This document shows positions 51,510-60,232 of a DNA stretch of 64,000 bases, piece by piece. The notes under the pieces were generated by a model. It searched no databases, was not told where the DNA came from, and saw only the letters and a list, made by a program, of their open reading frames with translations. Made by a program: the position numbers and the translations under genes. Source of the DNA: Thermodesulfatator indicus DSM 15286 (GTDB lineage: Bacteria; Desulfobacterota; Thermodesulfobacteria; Thermodesulfobacteriales; Thermodesulfatatoraceae); assembly GCF_000217795.1 (NCBI RefSeq), contig NC_015681.1:735244-799243 (forward strand), in the 5' to 3' direction. Position 1 is the first letter of the stretch. Each line of letters opens with the position of its first letter.

Positions 51510-53630
51510 TCATAAACTCAATGGTTTTAGCTTTAATTTTTTAATTGGTTTTCGAGAATCTATCGGCTTTAGTTTCAAAAGTAATTTTCCATCTTTTAAT
51601 ATGAACGGAGCAAGAGGAGCTAGTTTTGGAGGATCTTTAAAGTAAGGTGTCTTTTCAGGAACATAATAATCAACTACTAAATATCCACGGTCTTTGTCAT
51701 AATAAACTACTACGCCAACTTTATATTTGTATTTCTGCGTATCATAACCTTCTTCTGTAAGGCAATAATTAAAAGCATTTTCTTTCAGATGGACACCTAT
51801 TACTGTTGACTCAGTAAATGATATAGTGTGAGTAGTAATTTTTTCATTGGTGTATGTTTTCTTTGTTTTTGAAGACATACCAGGAATAACATTTCTCACC
51901 ATATCAAAAAAATCTTTTTTATCCATTTTAAGTTGGCTACTTCGTTTATCCTGTGTTACTTGAATATTGGCCTCACTTAATCCTATTTTTAAATATCTGG
52001 AATCGCACATAACATTAAAGGATAAACTTCCAATTTCATTCTTAGCTAGATAATTATAAAGTAAACTTTTTCTTTCTGGATAAGAAGCAACATATCCTGT
52101 AACATGCGTAGAAGAAATATACTGAGGAACAGTATCTATATCAGTGACTTCTATATCTACAGGAACATAGATTAAAACATATTGCCTTTCGCCATTTTCA
52201 AAGGCTATCTCTTTAGGGAACAAAATGGGATAAGCAAAAATTTTATATGTTGTTTTTATAGTAATAGCTGTGTCATATCGGTCAGCCTTTAATCCGTAGC
52301 CAATGGTTTTAGTGGTTACCTTTTCTGAAATTGTACTTGTAGATTTTTCAAAAATTCGCCTTACTTTAAAATCCATTAAGTCAATCAAAGGAGCATCCAT
52401 TTTAGAATCACGAGTAATCAAAACTCCTTCTTTAGCTTCTACTTTTAAACCATTTTCAAGCTCTGTTACCCTATCAAAAGAAGCATAAAAATAGCTTCCA
52501 TCTTTTCTGATCAAAGCCTTTTCCTTGGGAGGGGCATTAATTATAGCCACTATCTGTTCTATTCTGGTAGTGACTTTGCCTACTTTTGGTGAGCCTACCA
52601 CTACAGAATTCCCATCTATATCACCAACCGCAAGACTGTCATATCTTTCAAAGTCGGGATCTATCTTTTGAGCTATAATACGTCCTCTATAATCATAAAC
52701 TCTAACAATATCATCTTTAGCGTAGGCCACAATAATATCTTCGTAGCCATCTCTATTTATATCTCCCACTGCCATTTGGCTATATTTATCATACTTTACT
52801 TTAAAAGGTTTTCCTTTTAAATTACCCTTCATGTCGTAAAAATAAATAGTGCCATCATTATTAAGAAAAACGATTTCGTCAATTCCGTCACCATCTACAT
52901 CACCAGCACTAAGCCTATCATCAATATTAAAAATACCTTTACCAGAAAAATTACTAATACGGAGAACTCTTCTTACTTTGGGATTATAGAAAAAGACTTT
53001 TATTTTATTTTCTGAAGCGTCTCCCATTATTATTTCATCTATTCCATCTCCATTAACATCCCCAGTAGCTATCTTATCATTTTTTTCATAGCCAACATTA
53101 ATAGAGGCTAATCTAGAGCGAGTTTTAAATGACCAGACTTCTAAAGTATCTCTTGCTCGACTACCCAATACAATATAGTCGTAACCCTTACTATTCTTTT
53201 CTAAATATCCAGCAGCCAATCCGTCATCTCGCTCATAATTGGCCGCAAGTGTACTATAGATAACATGCATATCTGGTGCGTATGCGACTATTTGACCAGC
53301 ATAGTTTTTATTTTCTCTTTTCTTACCAAAAGCTATGATAATTTCGTCTTCAAAATTAGCAGCCACGTTTCCACAAATAACAGTGTCATTTCTATCAAAT
53401 TTATTAAATAATTGTTTATCTAATATTCTAACAGCTCGGTTTTTACCATAAGATAAATTCCTATAGTCAAATACCTGCAACCCGTCTTTAGACACATCTC
53501 CGATAATAAGTTCTACATCAGAAATTATCCGTCTTTTTTTCAGGGGATCATTTTGCGCTAATACATCAAAGGAAAAAGAAAAAAACAACATTAACGCCAT
53601 CATGAACTTCACTAAATAGCTAAATTTCAT
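51510..53630 (-). CDS. Secreted FG-GAP/VCBS-repeat protein, unknown function
   Basis: A 706-residue protein with a signal peptide (MKFSYLVKFMMALMLFFSFSFDVLAQ). Residues about 30-350 hold repeated beta-propeller blades with calcium-type loops: DVNGDGIDEIIMGD, DVDGDGIDEIVFLN, DINRDGYEDIIVAY, DIDGNSVVVGS, plus older blades (GNVAANFEDEIIIAFGK). The C-terminal 350 residues (Thr/Ser/Lys-rich, KTTYKIFAYPILFPKEIAF..., KLKPIDSRKPIKKLKLKPLSL) match nothing I recognise. ATG 53630 has GGAGG upstream; a longer reading runs into repeat DNA. Alone on its strand. Confidence 0.82.
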   Translation of the reverse strand: MKFSYLVKFMMALMLFFSFSFDVLAQNDPLKKRRIISDVELIIGDVSKDGLQVFDYRNLSYGKNRAVRILDKQLFNKFDRNDTVICGNVAANFEDEIIIAFGKKRENKNYAGQIVAYAPDMHVIYSTLAANYERDDGLAAGYLEKNSKGYDYIVLGSRARDTLEVWSFKTRSRLASINVGYEKNDKIATGDVNGDGIDEIIMGDASENKIKVFFYNPKVRRVLRISNFSGKGIFNIDDRLSAGDVDGDGIDEIVFLNNDGTIYFYDMKGNLKGKPFKVKYDKYSQMAVGDINRDGYEDIIVAYAKDDIVRVYDYRGRIIAQKIDPDFERYDSLAVGDIDGNSVVVGSPKVGKVTTRIEQIVAIINAPPKEKALIRKDGSYFYASFDRVTELENGLKVEAKEGVLITRDSKMDAPLIDLMDFKVRRIFEKSTSTISEKVTTKTIGYGLKADRYDTAITIKTTYKIFAYPILFPKEIAFENGERQYVLIYVPVDIEVTDIDTVPQYISSTHVTGYVASYPERKSLLYNYLAKNEIGSLSFNVMCDSRYLKIGLSEANIQVTQDKRSSQLKMDKKDFFDMVRNVIPGMSSKTKKTYTNEKITTHTISFTESTVIGVHLKENAFNYCLTEEGYDTQKYKYKVGVVVYYDKDRGYLVVDYYVPEKTPYFKDPPKLAPLAPFILKDGKLLLKLKPIDSRKPIKKLKLKPLSL

Positions 53631-53659
53631 AAAATTCCTCCTTAATTTATTAGATTCAT

Positions 53660-53838
53660 TTATTAAACAGATGACAATTGCACCGTCATTGCGAGCGGAG
53701 CGAAACAATCTCAAAATTACTCCTGAGATTACTTCGTCGCTCCCAGCAGACCTCCTAATAACAAAAAAAGGGTCATTTACCTCGCCCACTACAGAGCCTT
53801 TGTGACAGCTTTGTCGTATAAAAACGCTCGGATTAATA
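53660..53838 (+). repeat. Dispersed composite repeat, copy f (diverged)
   Basis: From TTATTAAACAGATGACAATT through CATTGCGAGCGGAGCGAAAC to GTCGTATAAAAACGCTCGGA then TTAATA. ATTAGATTC stands on both sides (53649 and 53843), like a target duplication. The remainder of 53839-54164 shows no convincing gene. Confidence 0.75.
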
Positions 53839-54164
53839 AATTAGATTCGTCTTTAAAAATACTGACAAAAAATTCAAACTAACGGAACTTAACTTTCAAT
53901 TAAATTGTATTAAAATGTCACTTTTTTCTCTTTATATCTAGGGAATACGTCCAAAATTAAAGAAATCCAAACAATTTACTTGAATTTGTCTGAACGCATC
54001 AAAGAATCTACTCTCCATGATGTGACAATTAGATCGGATTTTGACTATGCTGTAAGCCCTCAAAACAGCCTATATCCCCTTGAGTGGAAATCTGGAAGAA
54101 ACTGTTTTTTTGCTTGGCTCTCTTTTGTTTCATGGTTATTATACCTCTTGAACAGGAGAAATTT

Positions 54165-54755
54165 ATGTCTTCTTTTACTTTTACTGACAGAATTAGAGAA
54201 ATAAGCCGGCCTTTTTTATTACCCATCGTCAACTTTCTAGCGCGGCTGAAAATTCCTCCTAACGCTGTTTCGCTGGCAGGCTTCCTCGGCTGTGCGGCCA
54301 CAGGTGTGGCCATTGCTTTTGGCTATTTTCAGCTAGCTGGCCTTTTACTTTTGATTTTTGGCCCTCTTGACGCTATAGATGGCCTTTTAGCCAGGAGTAC
54401 AGGTAAGAAGTCAATTTTTGGAGCCTTTTTTGATTCTACCCTTGATCGTTACGCAGAAATTGCCATTTTTGGCGGCTTTTTATATTTTGCGTTTAACACC
54501 CAAGCGCCTTTAGTAGGTTATCTGGCTTTTGCCGCTTTGTGCGGCTCTCTTATGGTGAGCTATACTAGAGCACGGGCAGAGGCACTTGGCCTTGACTGCA
54601 AAGTAGGGCTGCTTACGCGTTTTGAACGCCTGGCCCTTTTAACTGGTGGCCTTTTATTAGATTGGTTTGTTCCTGTTTTGGCTATTCTAGCCGTGTTTGC
54701 TAATATAACTGCCCTTCAGCGAATATTCCATGTCTGGCGTCAAACAAAAAGCTGA
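54165..54755 (+). CDS. CDP-alcohol phosphatidyltransferase
   Basis: A 196-residue membrane enzyme. The family motif D(x)2DG(x)2AR(x)8G(x)3D(x)3D is complete in DAIDGLLAR...GAFFDSTLD, with about six membrane segments. It makes a phospholipid head group from CDP-diacylglycerol and an alcohol; an inositol-phosphate synthase 2.4 kb away makes inositol phosphate a possible acceptor, but pgsA-type or other activity cannot be excluded. ATG 54165 has AGGAG seven bases upstream; a GTG at 54084 is the weaker choice. Confidence 0.87.
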   Translation: MSSFTFTDRIREISRPFLLPIVNFLARLKIPPNAVSLAGFLGCAATGVAIAFGYFQLAGLLLLIFGPLDAIDGLLARSTGKKSIFGAFFDSTLDRYAEIAIFGGFLYFAFNTQAPLVGYLAFAALCGSLMVSYTRARAEALGLDCKVGLLTRFERLALLTGGLLLDWFVPVLAILAVFANITALQRIFHVWRQTKS

Positions 54756-55602
54756 ACCAGGCACTCTTTACGTAGTCGCTACTCCTCTTGGCAACCTGAG
54801 AGACATAACTCTGCGAGCCCTGGATATATTGGAATCCGTTGATATTATTGCCGCAGAAGACACACGCACTACTTTAAAACTCCTTAATGCCTACCAGATA
54901 AAAGGCCCCAAACTTGTTCCTTATCATGAACACAATGAAAAAGAAAAGGCTTCCCTTTTGATTGAAAAACTTTTGGCTGGTCAAAGTGTAGCCCTGGTAA
55001 GTGAGGCAGGAACTCCTGGCATTTCTGACCCAGGTGCTTATCTGATTCGTCTCGCCCACGAAAAAGGACTAAAAGTTAGGCCGGTACCTGGCCCTTCGGC
55101 TATTTCTACGGCTCTTGGTGTGAGCGGTCTAAACCTAAAAAATGGCTTTATTTTTTTAGGATTTCTCCCTTCTAAGAGAGGTGAACGCCAAAAATTATTA
55201 CAACAACTCAAAAACGAAAAAAGGCCCTTTTTGTGTTACGAAGCCCCTCATCGCTTAAAAGCCATGCTAAAAGACGCTCTAAAGATACTTGGGCCAAGAA
55301 GGATTTTTGTGGCCAGGGAGATGACCAAAAAATTTGAAGAATACTTCTGGACTGACCTTCCCTCCCTGCTTGAAAAAGTTAAAGATAATAACCCCCGTGG
55401 AGAATTTACCCTTATAATAGAAGGAGCTCCTGAAAAATTAACACGGCAGATAAACCCCGAGGAAAGGCTTCGTGTTTTCCTAAACCAGGGCCTAAGCCTT
55501 AAAGAAGCCGTAAAGCTGGTGGCTGAAGAAACTGATATTTCCCGAAAAGAGATTTATCCATTAGCGCTAAAAATCAGGGATTCTCTTCTAAAAAAGCCTT
55601 GA
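54730..55602 (+). CDS. rsmI: 16S rRNA (cytidine1402-2'-O)-methyltransferase
   Basis: A 290-residue tetrapyrrole-methylase-fold enzyme: GTLYVVATPLGNLRDITLRALDILESVDIIAAEDTR is the RsmI N-terminus, ALVSEAGTPGISDPG and FLPSKRGERQKLL follow. It methylates the ribosomal decoding centre. Overlaps the previous gene by 26 bases and converges on ispG with a 29-base overlap. Confidence 0.96.
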   Translation: MSGVKQKAEPGTLYVVATPLGNLRDITLRALDILESVDIIAAEDTRTTLKLLNAYQIKGPKLVPYHEHNEKEKASLLIEKLLAGQSVALVSEAGTPGISDPGAYLIRLAHEKGLKVRPVPGPSAISTALGVSGLNLKNGFIFLGFLPSKRGERQKLLQQLKNEKRPFLCYEAPHRLKAMLKDALKILGPRRIFVAREMTKKFEEYFWTDLPSLLEKVKDNNPRGEFTLIIEGAPEKLTRQINPEERLRVFLNQGLSLKEAVKLVAEETDISRKEIYPLALKIRDSLLKKP

Positions 55603-56650
55603 CCTCGGCAAAAAAGGCCGGAAGAATCTCTTCTTCTTTCACCTTTTTTACAATTTTACCCTTGCGAAAAATAAGACCTACTCCCTTTCCTCCAGCAAGC
55701 CCTACATCGGCTTCACGCGCTTCACCAGGGCCGTTTACCACACAGCCCATTACTGCGAGTTTAATAGGCTGTTCAATTTTTCTGGCAAATTTTTCTACCT
55801 CTTCGGCAATAGGGAAAAGGTCTATTTCACAGCGACCACAGGTAGGGCAGGAAATTATTTCTGGCCCACGCTCACGCAAGCCCACGGCCCGCAAAATTTC
55901 ATAGGCCACGTGAATTTCCTCTTCAGGGTCTCTGGTGAGAGAAACCCGAAGGGTATCGCCTATACCTTCTGAAAGCAAAAGGCCAAGAGCAAAGGCACTT
56001 TTTACCGTTCCCGCAATAAGGCCCCCGGCCTCAGTTACCCCGAGGTGGAGGGGAAAATCGCTTTTTTCAGAAAATAGCCGGTAGGCGTTAACAGTAGTCC
56101 ATACGTCTGAGGATTTGAGAGAGACTTTTAGATTTTCAAAACCGAGGTCCCCCACTATAAAATCAAGGTGACGCAAAGCACTTTCTACCAAGGCTTCTGC
56201 TGTTGGTCCTTTATGTTTGCGCAAAAGATCTTTTTCAAGAGAACCGGCGTTAACTCCTATTCTGATAGCAGCTCCTTGCTCTTTAGCGGCTAAAACTACT
56301 TTGCGCACGTTATCCAGACCTTTAATATTTCCGGGGTTTATGCGAATGCCATCGGCTCCAGCTTCGAGGGAAGAAATAGCCAGCCGCCAATCAAAATGAA
56401 TGTCAGCTACCAGGGGAATTCTAATTTGATTTTTTATTTTTTTAATGGCCTGGGCTGCTTCTTCATCAGGCACAGCTACTCTTATGAGCTCACAGCCTAC
56501 TTCTTCAAGGCGCTTAATCTGCGCCACGGTAGCGACGATATCGCGCGTGTCGGTATTGGTCATTGATTGCACCAATACCGGCTGGCCACCGCCAATAAAA
56601 ACGTTGCCGATACGGATAGTTCTAGTATTCTTTCTAGTAATTTTAGGCAT
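55574..56650 (-). CDS. ispG: 4-hydroxy-3-methylbut-2-en-1-yl diphosphate synthase
   Basis: MEP-pathway iron-sulfur enzyme, 358 residues. TRTIRIGNVFIGGGQPVLVQSMTNTDTRD, ADIHFDWRLAISSLEAGADGIRINPGNI and the cluster ligands ISCPTCGRCEIDLF and MGCVVNGPGEA are all present. Its 3' end overlaps the convergent rsmI 3' end by 29 bases, so both C-termini are read from the same DNA. Confidence 0.97.
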   Translation of the reverse strand: MPKITRKNTRTIRIGNVFIGGGQPVLVQSMTNTDTRDIVATVAQIKRLEEVGCELIRVAVPDEEAAQAIKKIKNQIRIPLVADIHFDWRLAISSLEAGADGIRINPGNIKGLDNVRKVVLAAKEQGAAIRIGVNAGSLEKDLLRKHKGPTAEALVESALRHLDFIVGDLGFENLKVSLKSSDVWTTVNAYRLFSEKSDFPLHLGVTEAGGLIAGTVKSAFALGLLLSEGIGDTLRVSLTRDPEEEIHVAYEILRAVGLRERGPEIISCPTCGRCEIDLFPIAEEVEKFARKIEQPIKLAVMGCVVNGPGEAREADVGLAGGKGVGLIFRKGKIVKKVKEEEILPAFFAEVKAFLEENP

Positions 56651-56710
56651 TTCTGTTACAAAATGAGTTGCAAAGCTTTTTCATCTGATTATAACATCTT
56701 TTAGTTGTTT

Positions 56711-56716
56711 ATAATA
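56711..56716 (+). promoter_or_regulatory. -10 box before DUF1232 gene
   Basis: TATAAT lies twelve bases before the ATG at 56729, giving a very short or absent leader. No clear -35 hexamer. Confidence 0.45.
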
Positions 56717-56728
56717 TGGGCAAAATTT

Positions 56729-57118
56729 ATGGAGGCAGCCTTGAATTTAGTCAAAGCAAAAAAAGAAGCCCAAAAGTACATAAAATTAATGCCAAAGCTG
56801 GTTAAGTTGCTTTATAAGCTAATAAAAGACCCTAGAGTGCCCGCCAAAGATAAGACCATTTTAGCCGCGGCCATAGTCTATCTAATGAATCCACTTGATT
56901 TTATTCCGGATATGATCCCTTTTTTTGGCATGGTAGATGACCTCTATCTGGTGGGCCTTGCTCTTTTGCGTTTACTTTATCACACTGACGAACAAGTTTT
57001 ACGGGACAACTGGGAAGGTGAAGAAGATATCGTTTCTCTAGTAAAAAAGATTGTCGAAATAGGAGCCAAGCTTTTACCTCCGCGGGTGCGCGAGGCGGTT
57101 CTTGGCAGTTTTGAATAA
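56729..57118 (+). CDS. DUF1232 (YkvA-like) small membrane protein
   Basis: A 129-residue protein with the DUF1232 core: VPAKDKTILAAAIVYLMNPLDFIPDMIPFFGMVDDLYLVGLALLRLL, containing two short hydrophobic segments and the conserved DFIPD/DD acidic pattern. Function of the family is unknown. ATG 56729 is preferred to TTG 56705, which overlaps the -10 box. Confidence 0.88.
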   Translation: MEAALNLVKAKKEAQKYIKLMPKLVKLLYKLIKDPRVPAKDKTILAAAIVYLMNPLDFIPDMIPFFGMVDDLYLVGLALLRLLYHTDEQVLRDNWEGEEDIVSLVKKIVEIGAKLLPPRVREAVLGSFE

Positions 57119-57179
57119 AATTCTTATTTTCTAACATCGAGTTAATATTTGCCAGAAAAATTTTGTTAGGGGGTTATAA

Positions 57180-58286
57180 ATGGGTGATAAGAAGATAAAA
57201 CTCGCCATAGCGGGTGTAGGAAATTGTGCCAGTTCTTTGATTCAAGGAATCTTTTACTACCGTGATAAAGGCCTTGATAGCACCCAGGGGGTTATGTTTC
57301 CAGAAATAGGCGGCTATAAACCCTGGGACATTGAAGTAGTAGCTGCCTGGGACATAGACGAACGCAAAGTAGGTAAAGATGTTTCTGAGGCCATTTTTGC
57401 TCCACCCAATTGCACCACTGTATTTTACCCTGATGTGCCCAAGTTTGGCACTATTGTTAGAAAAGGCAAAGTGCTTGATGGCTGTGCCTCTCACATGAAA
57501 GATTATCCGCCAGAAAAGTCCTTTGTCCTTTCCTCGGAGAAAGAAGACGAACTTGAAGACGTAGTTGCTGTTCTTAAAGACTCTGGAGCCGATGTACTCA
57601 TCAATTACGTACCTGTAGGTTCTGAACAGGCAGCTCGCTTTTATGCGGAAGCCTGCCTTAAAGCCGGGGTGGCCTTTATAAACGCCATGCCTACTTTTAT
57701 CGTCTCAGAAGAATGGGGTAAACGTTTTGAAGAAGCTGGTATCCCCGCTGTAGGTGACGATATCAAGAGCCAGGTAGGCGCTACCATAGTTCATCGGGTA
57801 CTTACCAAGCTCATGATAGACCGTGGTGTGCCGGTTAAGCGCTCTTATCAGGTAAACTTTGGTGGCAACACAGACTTTCTTAACATGCTGGCCCGTGAAC
57901 GTTTAAGTACTAAAAAAGTTTCCAAAACAGAAGCGGTAACTTCCCTTCTCCCGTACGACATCGGGGCTGACAATATTCACATTGGCCCTTCTGACTGGAT
58001 ACCCTGGCTCAAGGACAATAAAATTGCCTACATTCGTCTTGAGGGCGAACTTTTTGGCGGTGTGCCCATGTATATTGAATTAAAACTAAGTGTTGAGGAC
58101 TCTCCTAACTCAGCTGGTTCAGCCATGGATGCCATTCGCTGCGCCAAACTGGCTAAAGACCGTGGCATTGCTGGGCCACTTCTTTCCATCTCGGCCTATA
58201 CCATGAAACATCCGCCTAAGCAGTATCCTGATGACGTGGCCAGGCAAATGGTTTTAGAATTTATTGAAGGCAAGCGCGAACGTTAG
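57180..58286 (+). CDS. ino1: myo-Inositol-1-phosphate synthase
   Basis: A 368-residue NAD-dependent enzyme that makes inositol-1-phosphate from glucose-6-phosphate. KIKLAIAGVGNCASSLIQGIFYYRD opens the Rossmann fold; DIEVVAAWDIDERKVGKDV, PVGDDIKSQVGATIVHRVL (seen as AVGDDIKSQVGATIVHRVL) and NFGGNTDFLNM...SKTEAV are family signatures of the short bacterial/archaeal type. GGGGGTTATAA precedes the ATG. In thermophiles the product feeds di-myo-inositol phosphate or inositol lipids. Confidence 0.93.
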   Translation: MGDKKIKLAIAGVGNCASSLIQGIFYYRDKGLDSTQGVMFPEIGGYKPWDIEVVAAWDIDERKVGKDVSEAIFAPPNCTTVFYPDVPKFGTIVRKGKVLDGCASHMKDYPPEKSFVLSSEKEDELEDVVAVLKDSGADVLINYVPVGSEQAARFYAEACLKAGVAFINAMPTFIVSEEWGKRFEEAGIPAVGDDIKSQVGATIVHRVLTKLMIDRGVPVKRSYQVNFGGNTDFLNMLARERLSTKKVSKTEAVTSLLPYDIGADNIHIGPSDWIPWLKDNKIAYIRLEGELFGGVPMYIELKLSVEDSPNSAGSAMDAIRCAKLAKDRGIAGPLLSISAYTMKHPPKQYPDDVARQMVLEFIEGKRER

Positions 58287-58296
58287 GAGGAAGCCA

Positions 58297-59460
58297 ATGT
58301 TCTCTTTTTCTGAACGTTTACAAAAATTGCCACCTTATCTTTTTGTTGAGCTTGATCGTATGAAGGCCGAAGTCCAGGCCAAAGGTGTTGACGTGATAGA
58401 CCTGGGAGTGGGAGATCCAGATCTTCCCACTCCTTCTCATATAGTTGAAGCTGCCAAAAAAGCCCTGGATAAACCTGAAAATCACCATTATCCCTCAAGT
58501 GCAGGTATGCTTTCTTTTCGGCAGGCCGCGGCCAACTGGATGAAAAACCGCTTTGGGGTGGAGCTTGATCCTCAAAAAGAGGTAGTCGCTCTTATTGGTT
58601 CCAAGGAAGGTATTGCCCATTTCCCGTTGGCTTTTGTAAACCCTGGAGACGTAGTGTTGGTACCCACTCCTGCTTATCCTGTTTATCACATCGGTACTCT
58701 TTTCGCCGGGGGAGAAACTTATTATATGCCGCTTCTACCTGAGAATAATTTTTTGCCAGACCTAAAAAGCATTCCTGAAGATATTCTTTCTCGAGCTAAA
58801 ATCTTATGGCTCAATTATCCTAATAATCCTACCGCAGCGGTAGCAGATAAAAACTTTTTCGCCGAAGTAATAGCCTTTGCCAAAGAACACAATTTAATAG
58901 TCGCTCACGACGCCGCTTATACAGAACTATTTTTTGATGACTATGTACCACCGAGCATACTTGAAGTAGAAGGAGCCAAAGAAGTAGCCATAGAGTTTCA
59001 CAGCCTTTCTAAAACCTATTGTATGACTGGCTGGCGTATTGCCTTTGCCGTGGGGAACGAAACCCTCGTTACCGGCCTTACCAAAGTAAAAAATAATGTT
59101 GACTCGGGTGCCTTTCAGGTAGTTCAGGAAGCAGCTATAGCCGCCCTTACAGGAGACCAGCAGTGCGTGGCTGATTTTAGAAATATCTTCAAAAAACGTC
59201 GTAATGTTTTGGTTGAAGGCCTCAAAAAACTTGGTTTTCAGGTTGAGGCCCCCAAAGCCACTTTTTACGTTTGGGCAAGAGTCCCTGAAGGCTATACCTC
59301 AGCTGATTTTGCCGCCAAGCTCTTAAAAGAAGCAGGCATTGTAGTAACTCCTGGCAACGGCTTTGGTGAACCGGGAGAAGGCTTTTTCAGAGTAGCTTTA
59401 ACCGTTGATGAAAAGCGCCTTGAGGAGGCTATAAAACGGATCTCCTCCCTCAAGTTTTAA
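58297..59460 (+). CDS. dapL: LL-diaminopimelate aminotransferase
   Basis: Class I/II PLP aminotransferase, 387 residues, that converts tetrahydrodipicolinate directly to LL-diaminopimelate for lysine and peptidoglycan. RLQKLPPYLFVELDRMKAE, DLGVGDPDLPTPSHIVEAAKKAL, HHYPSSAGMLSFRQAAANWM and the PLP-lysine motif SLSKTYCMTGWR fit DapL. ATG 58297 with AGGAGG is chosen over an upstream reading overlapping ino1. Its stop is followed immediately by folK. Confidence 0.92.
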   Translation: MFSFSERLQKLPPYLFVELDRMKAEVQAKGVDVIDLGVGDPDLPTPSHIVEAAKKALDKPENHHYPSSAGMLSFRQAAANWMKNRFGVELDPQKEVVALIGSKEGIAHFPLAFVNPGDVVLVPTPAYPVYHIGTLFAGGETYYMPLLPENNFLPDLKSIPEDILSRAKILWLNYPNNPTAAVADKNFFAEVIAFAKEHNLIVAHDAAYTELFFDDYVPPSILEVEGAKEVAIEFHSLSKTYCMTGWRIAFAVGNETLVTGLTKVKNNVDSGAFQVVQEAAIAALTGDQQCVADFRNIFKKRRNVLVEGLKKLGFQVEAPKATFYVWARVPEGYTSADFAAKLLKEAGIVVTPGNGFGEPGEGFFRVALTVDEKRLEEAIKRISSLKF

Positions 59461-59462
59461 AA

Positions 59463-59963
59463 CGAGCTTTTATTGGTATAGGTTCAAATTTAGGCGATCG
59501 TAAATTTTTTTGTCAGAGGGCCCTATGGGCCCTTAAAAAATTACCCGGTGTTTATCTTATAAAATGGTCTAGTCTTTATCTCACGCCTCCAGTAGGATTT
59601 TCTTCTGATAGGTATTTTTATAATCTGGTAGCAGAGATAAAAACTTCTCTTTCACCCTGGGCATTACTCTTCAGTTTATGGCAGATAGAGTTAGCCAATG
59701 GGCGTAAAAGAACAGGAAAAGTAACAGATCGTTCTCTTGACCTGGATATTTTGCTTTACGAAGGGGCAACTTTTGATTCTAAATTGCTTTCCTTGCCTCA
59801 CCAAAAACTCCATGAGCGCTCTTTTGTTTTAATCCCACTTGTTGAATTGCTTCCTCACGAAAAACATCCTATTCTTAATAAGACATATGAAGAACTTTTA
59901 GCTAAGCGGCCACCTTCTGAGAAGAGGGCCATAAAAATTTTGGGGCCGTTATGTTTAGAATAA
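59463..59963 (+). CDS. folK: Hydroxymethyl-dihydropterin pyrophosphokinase, no normal start codon
   Basis: The plus frame from 59463 reads RAFIGIGSNLGDRKFFCQRA, then SSLYLTPPVGFSSDRYFYNL, LWQIELANGRKRTGKVTDRS and LDLDILLYEGATF: a complete FolK (about 166 residues) with the RTGKV...RSLDLDIL active-site motif. In this frame there is no ATG, GTG or TTG until about 59748, and stops lie at 59409 and 59421. The homology begins right after the dapL stop, so initiation must use a rare codon (ATT 59472 or ATA 59478), frameshifting from dapL, or a sequence error hides the start. Folate pathway partner folE2 is 1 kb away. Confidence 0.85.
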   Translation, partial: RAFIGIGSNLGDRKFFCQRALWALKKLPGVYLIKWSSLYLTPPVGFSSDRYFYNLVAEIKTSLSPWALLFSLWQIELANGRKRTGKVTDRSLDLDILLYEGATFDSKLLSLPHQKLHERSFVLIPLVELLPHEKHPILNKTYEELLAKRPPSEKRAIKILGPLCLE

Positions 59964-60232
59964 TACTTATTATAGTCCTTTTTTTGCTTATCTGGTTTAC
60001 CATTAAAGCCATCTGGAAGGATTTACGGCAAGCACGCCCTAAGGCCAAAACTTCAAGTTCTCCACCCGAAGTAACCGATAAATTAGTTAAAGACCCGGTT
60101 TGTGGGGTTTACTGCCCTCGCAAAACAGCTTATACCGCTATATGGCAAGGAAAAGTATATTACTTTTGCAGCGAAGAGTGCCGACAAAAATTTTTAGCCG
60201 AAAAAGGGGCCAAGGCCTCTTCATCTGGCTAA
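59951..60232 (+). CDS. Membrane-anchored YHS/TRASH-domain protein
   Basis: A 93-residue protein: one N-terminal membrane segment (FRIILIIVLFLLIWFTIKAIW), a Pro/Ser-rich linker and a YHS-type metal-binding domain (VKDPVCGVYCPRKTAYTAIWQGKVYYFCSEECRQKFL). The cysteines suggest heavy-metal or zinc binding; function is not known. Overlaps folK by 13 bases and probably the transglycosylase gene. Confidence 0.85.
   Translation: MFRIILIIVLFLLIWFTIKAIWKDLRQARPKAKTSSSPPEVTDKLVKDPVCGVYCPRKTAYTAIWQGKVYYFCSEECRQKFLAEKGAKASSSG

Noticed and set aside
53631-53789. N-terminal extension of the FG-GAP protein
   Set aside because: The extension is encoded by repeat copy f; ATG 53630 has a ribosome site and begins a proper signal peptide.
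53980-54204. 74-codon plus-strand reading before the phosphatidyltransferase
   Set aside because: TTG start without ribosome site, low-complexity leucine end, overlaps the true gene in another frame.
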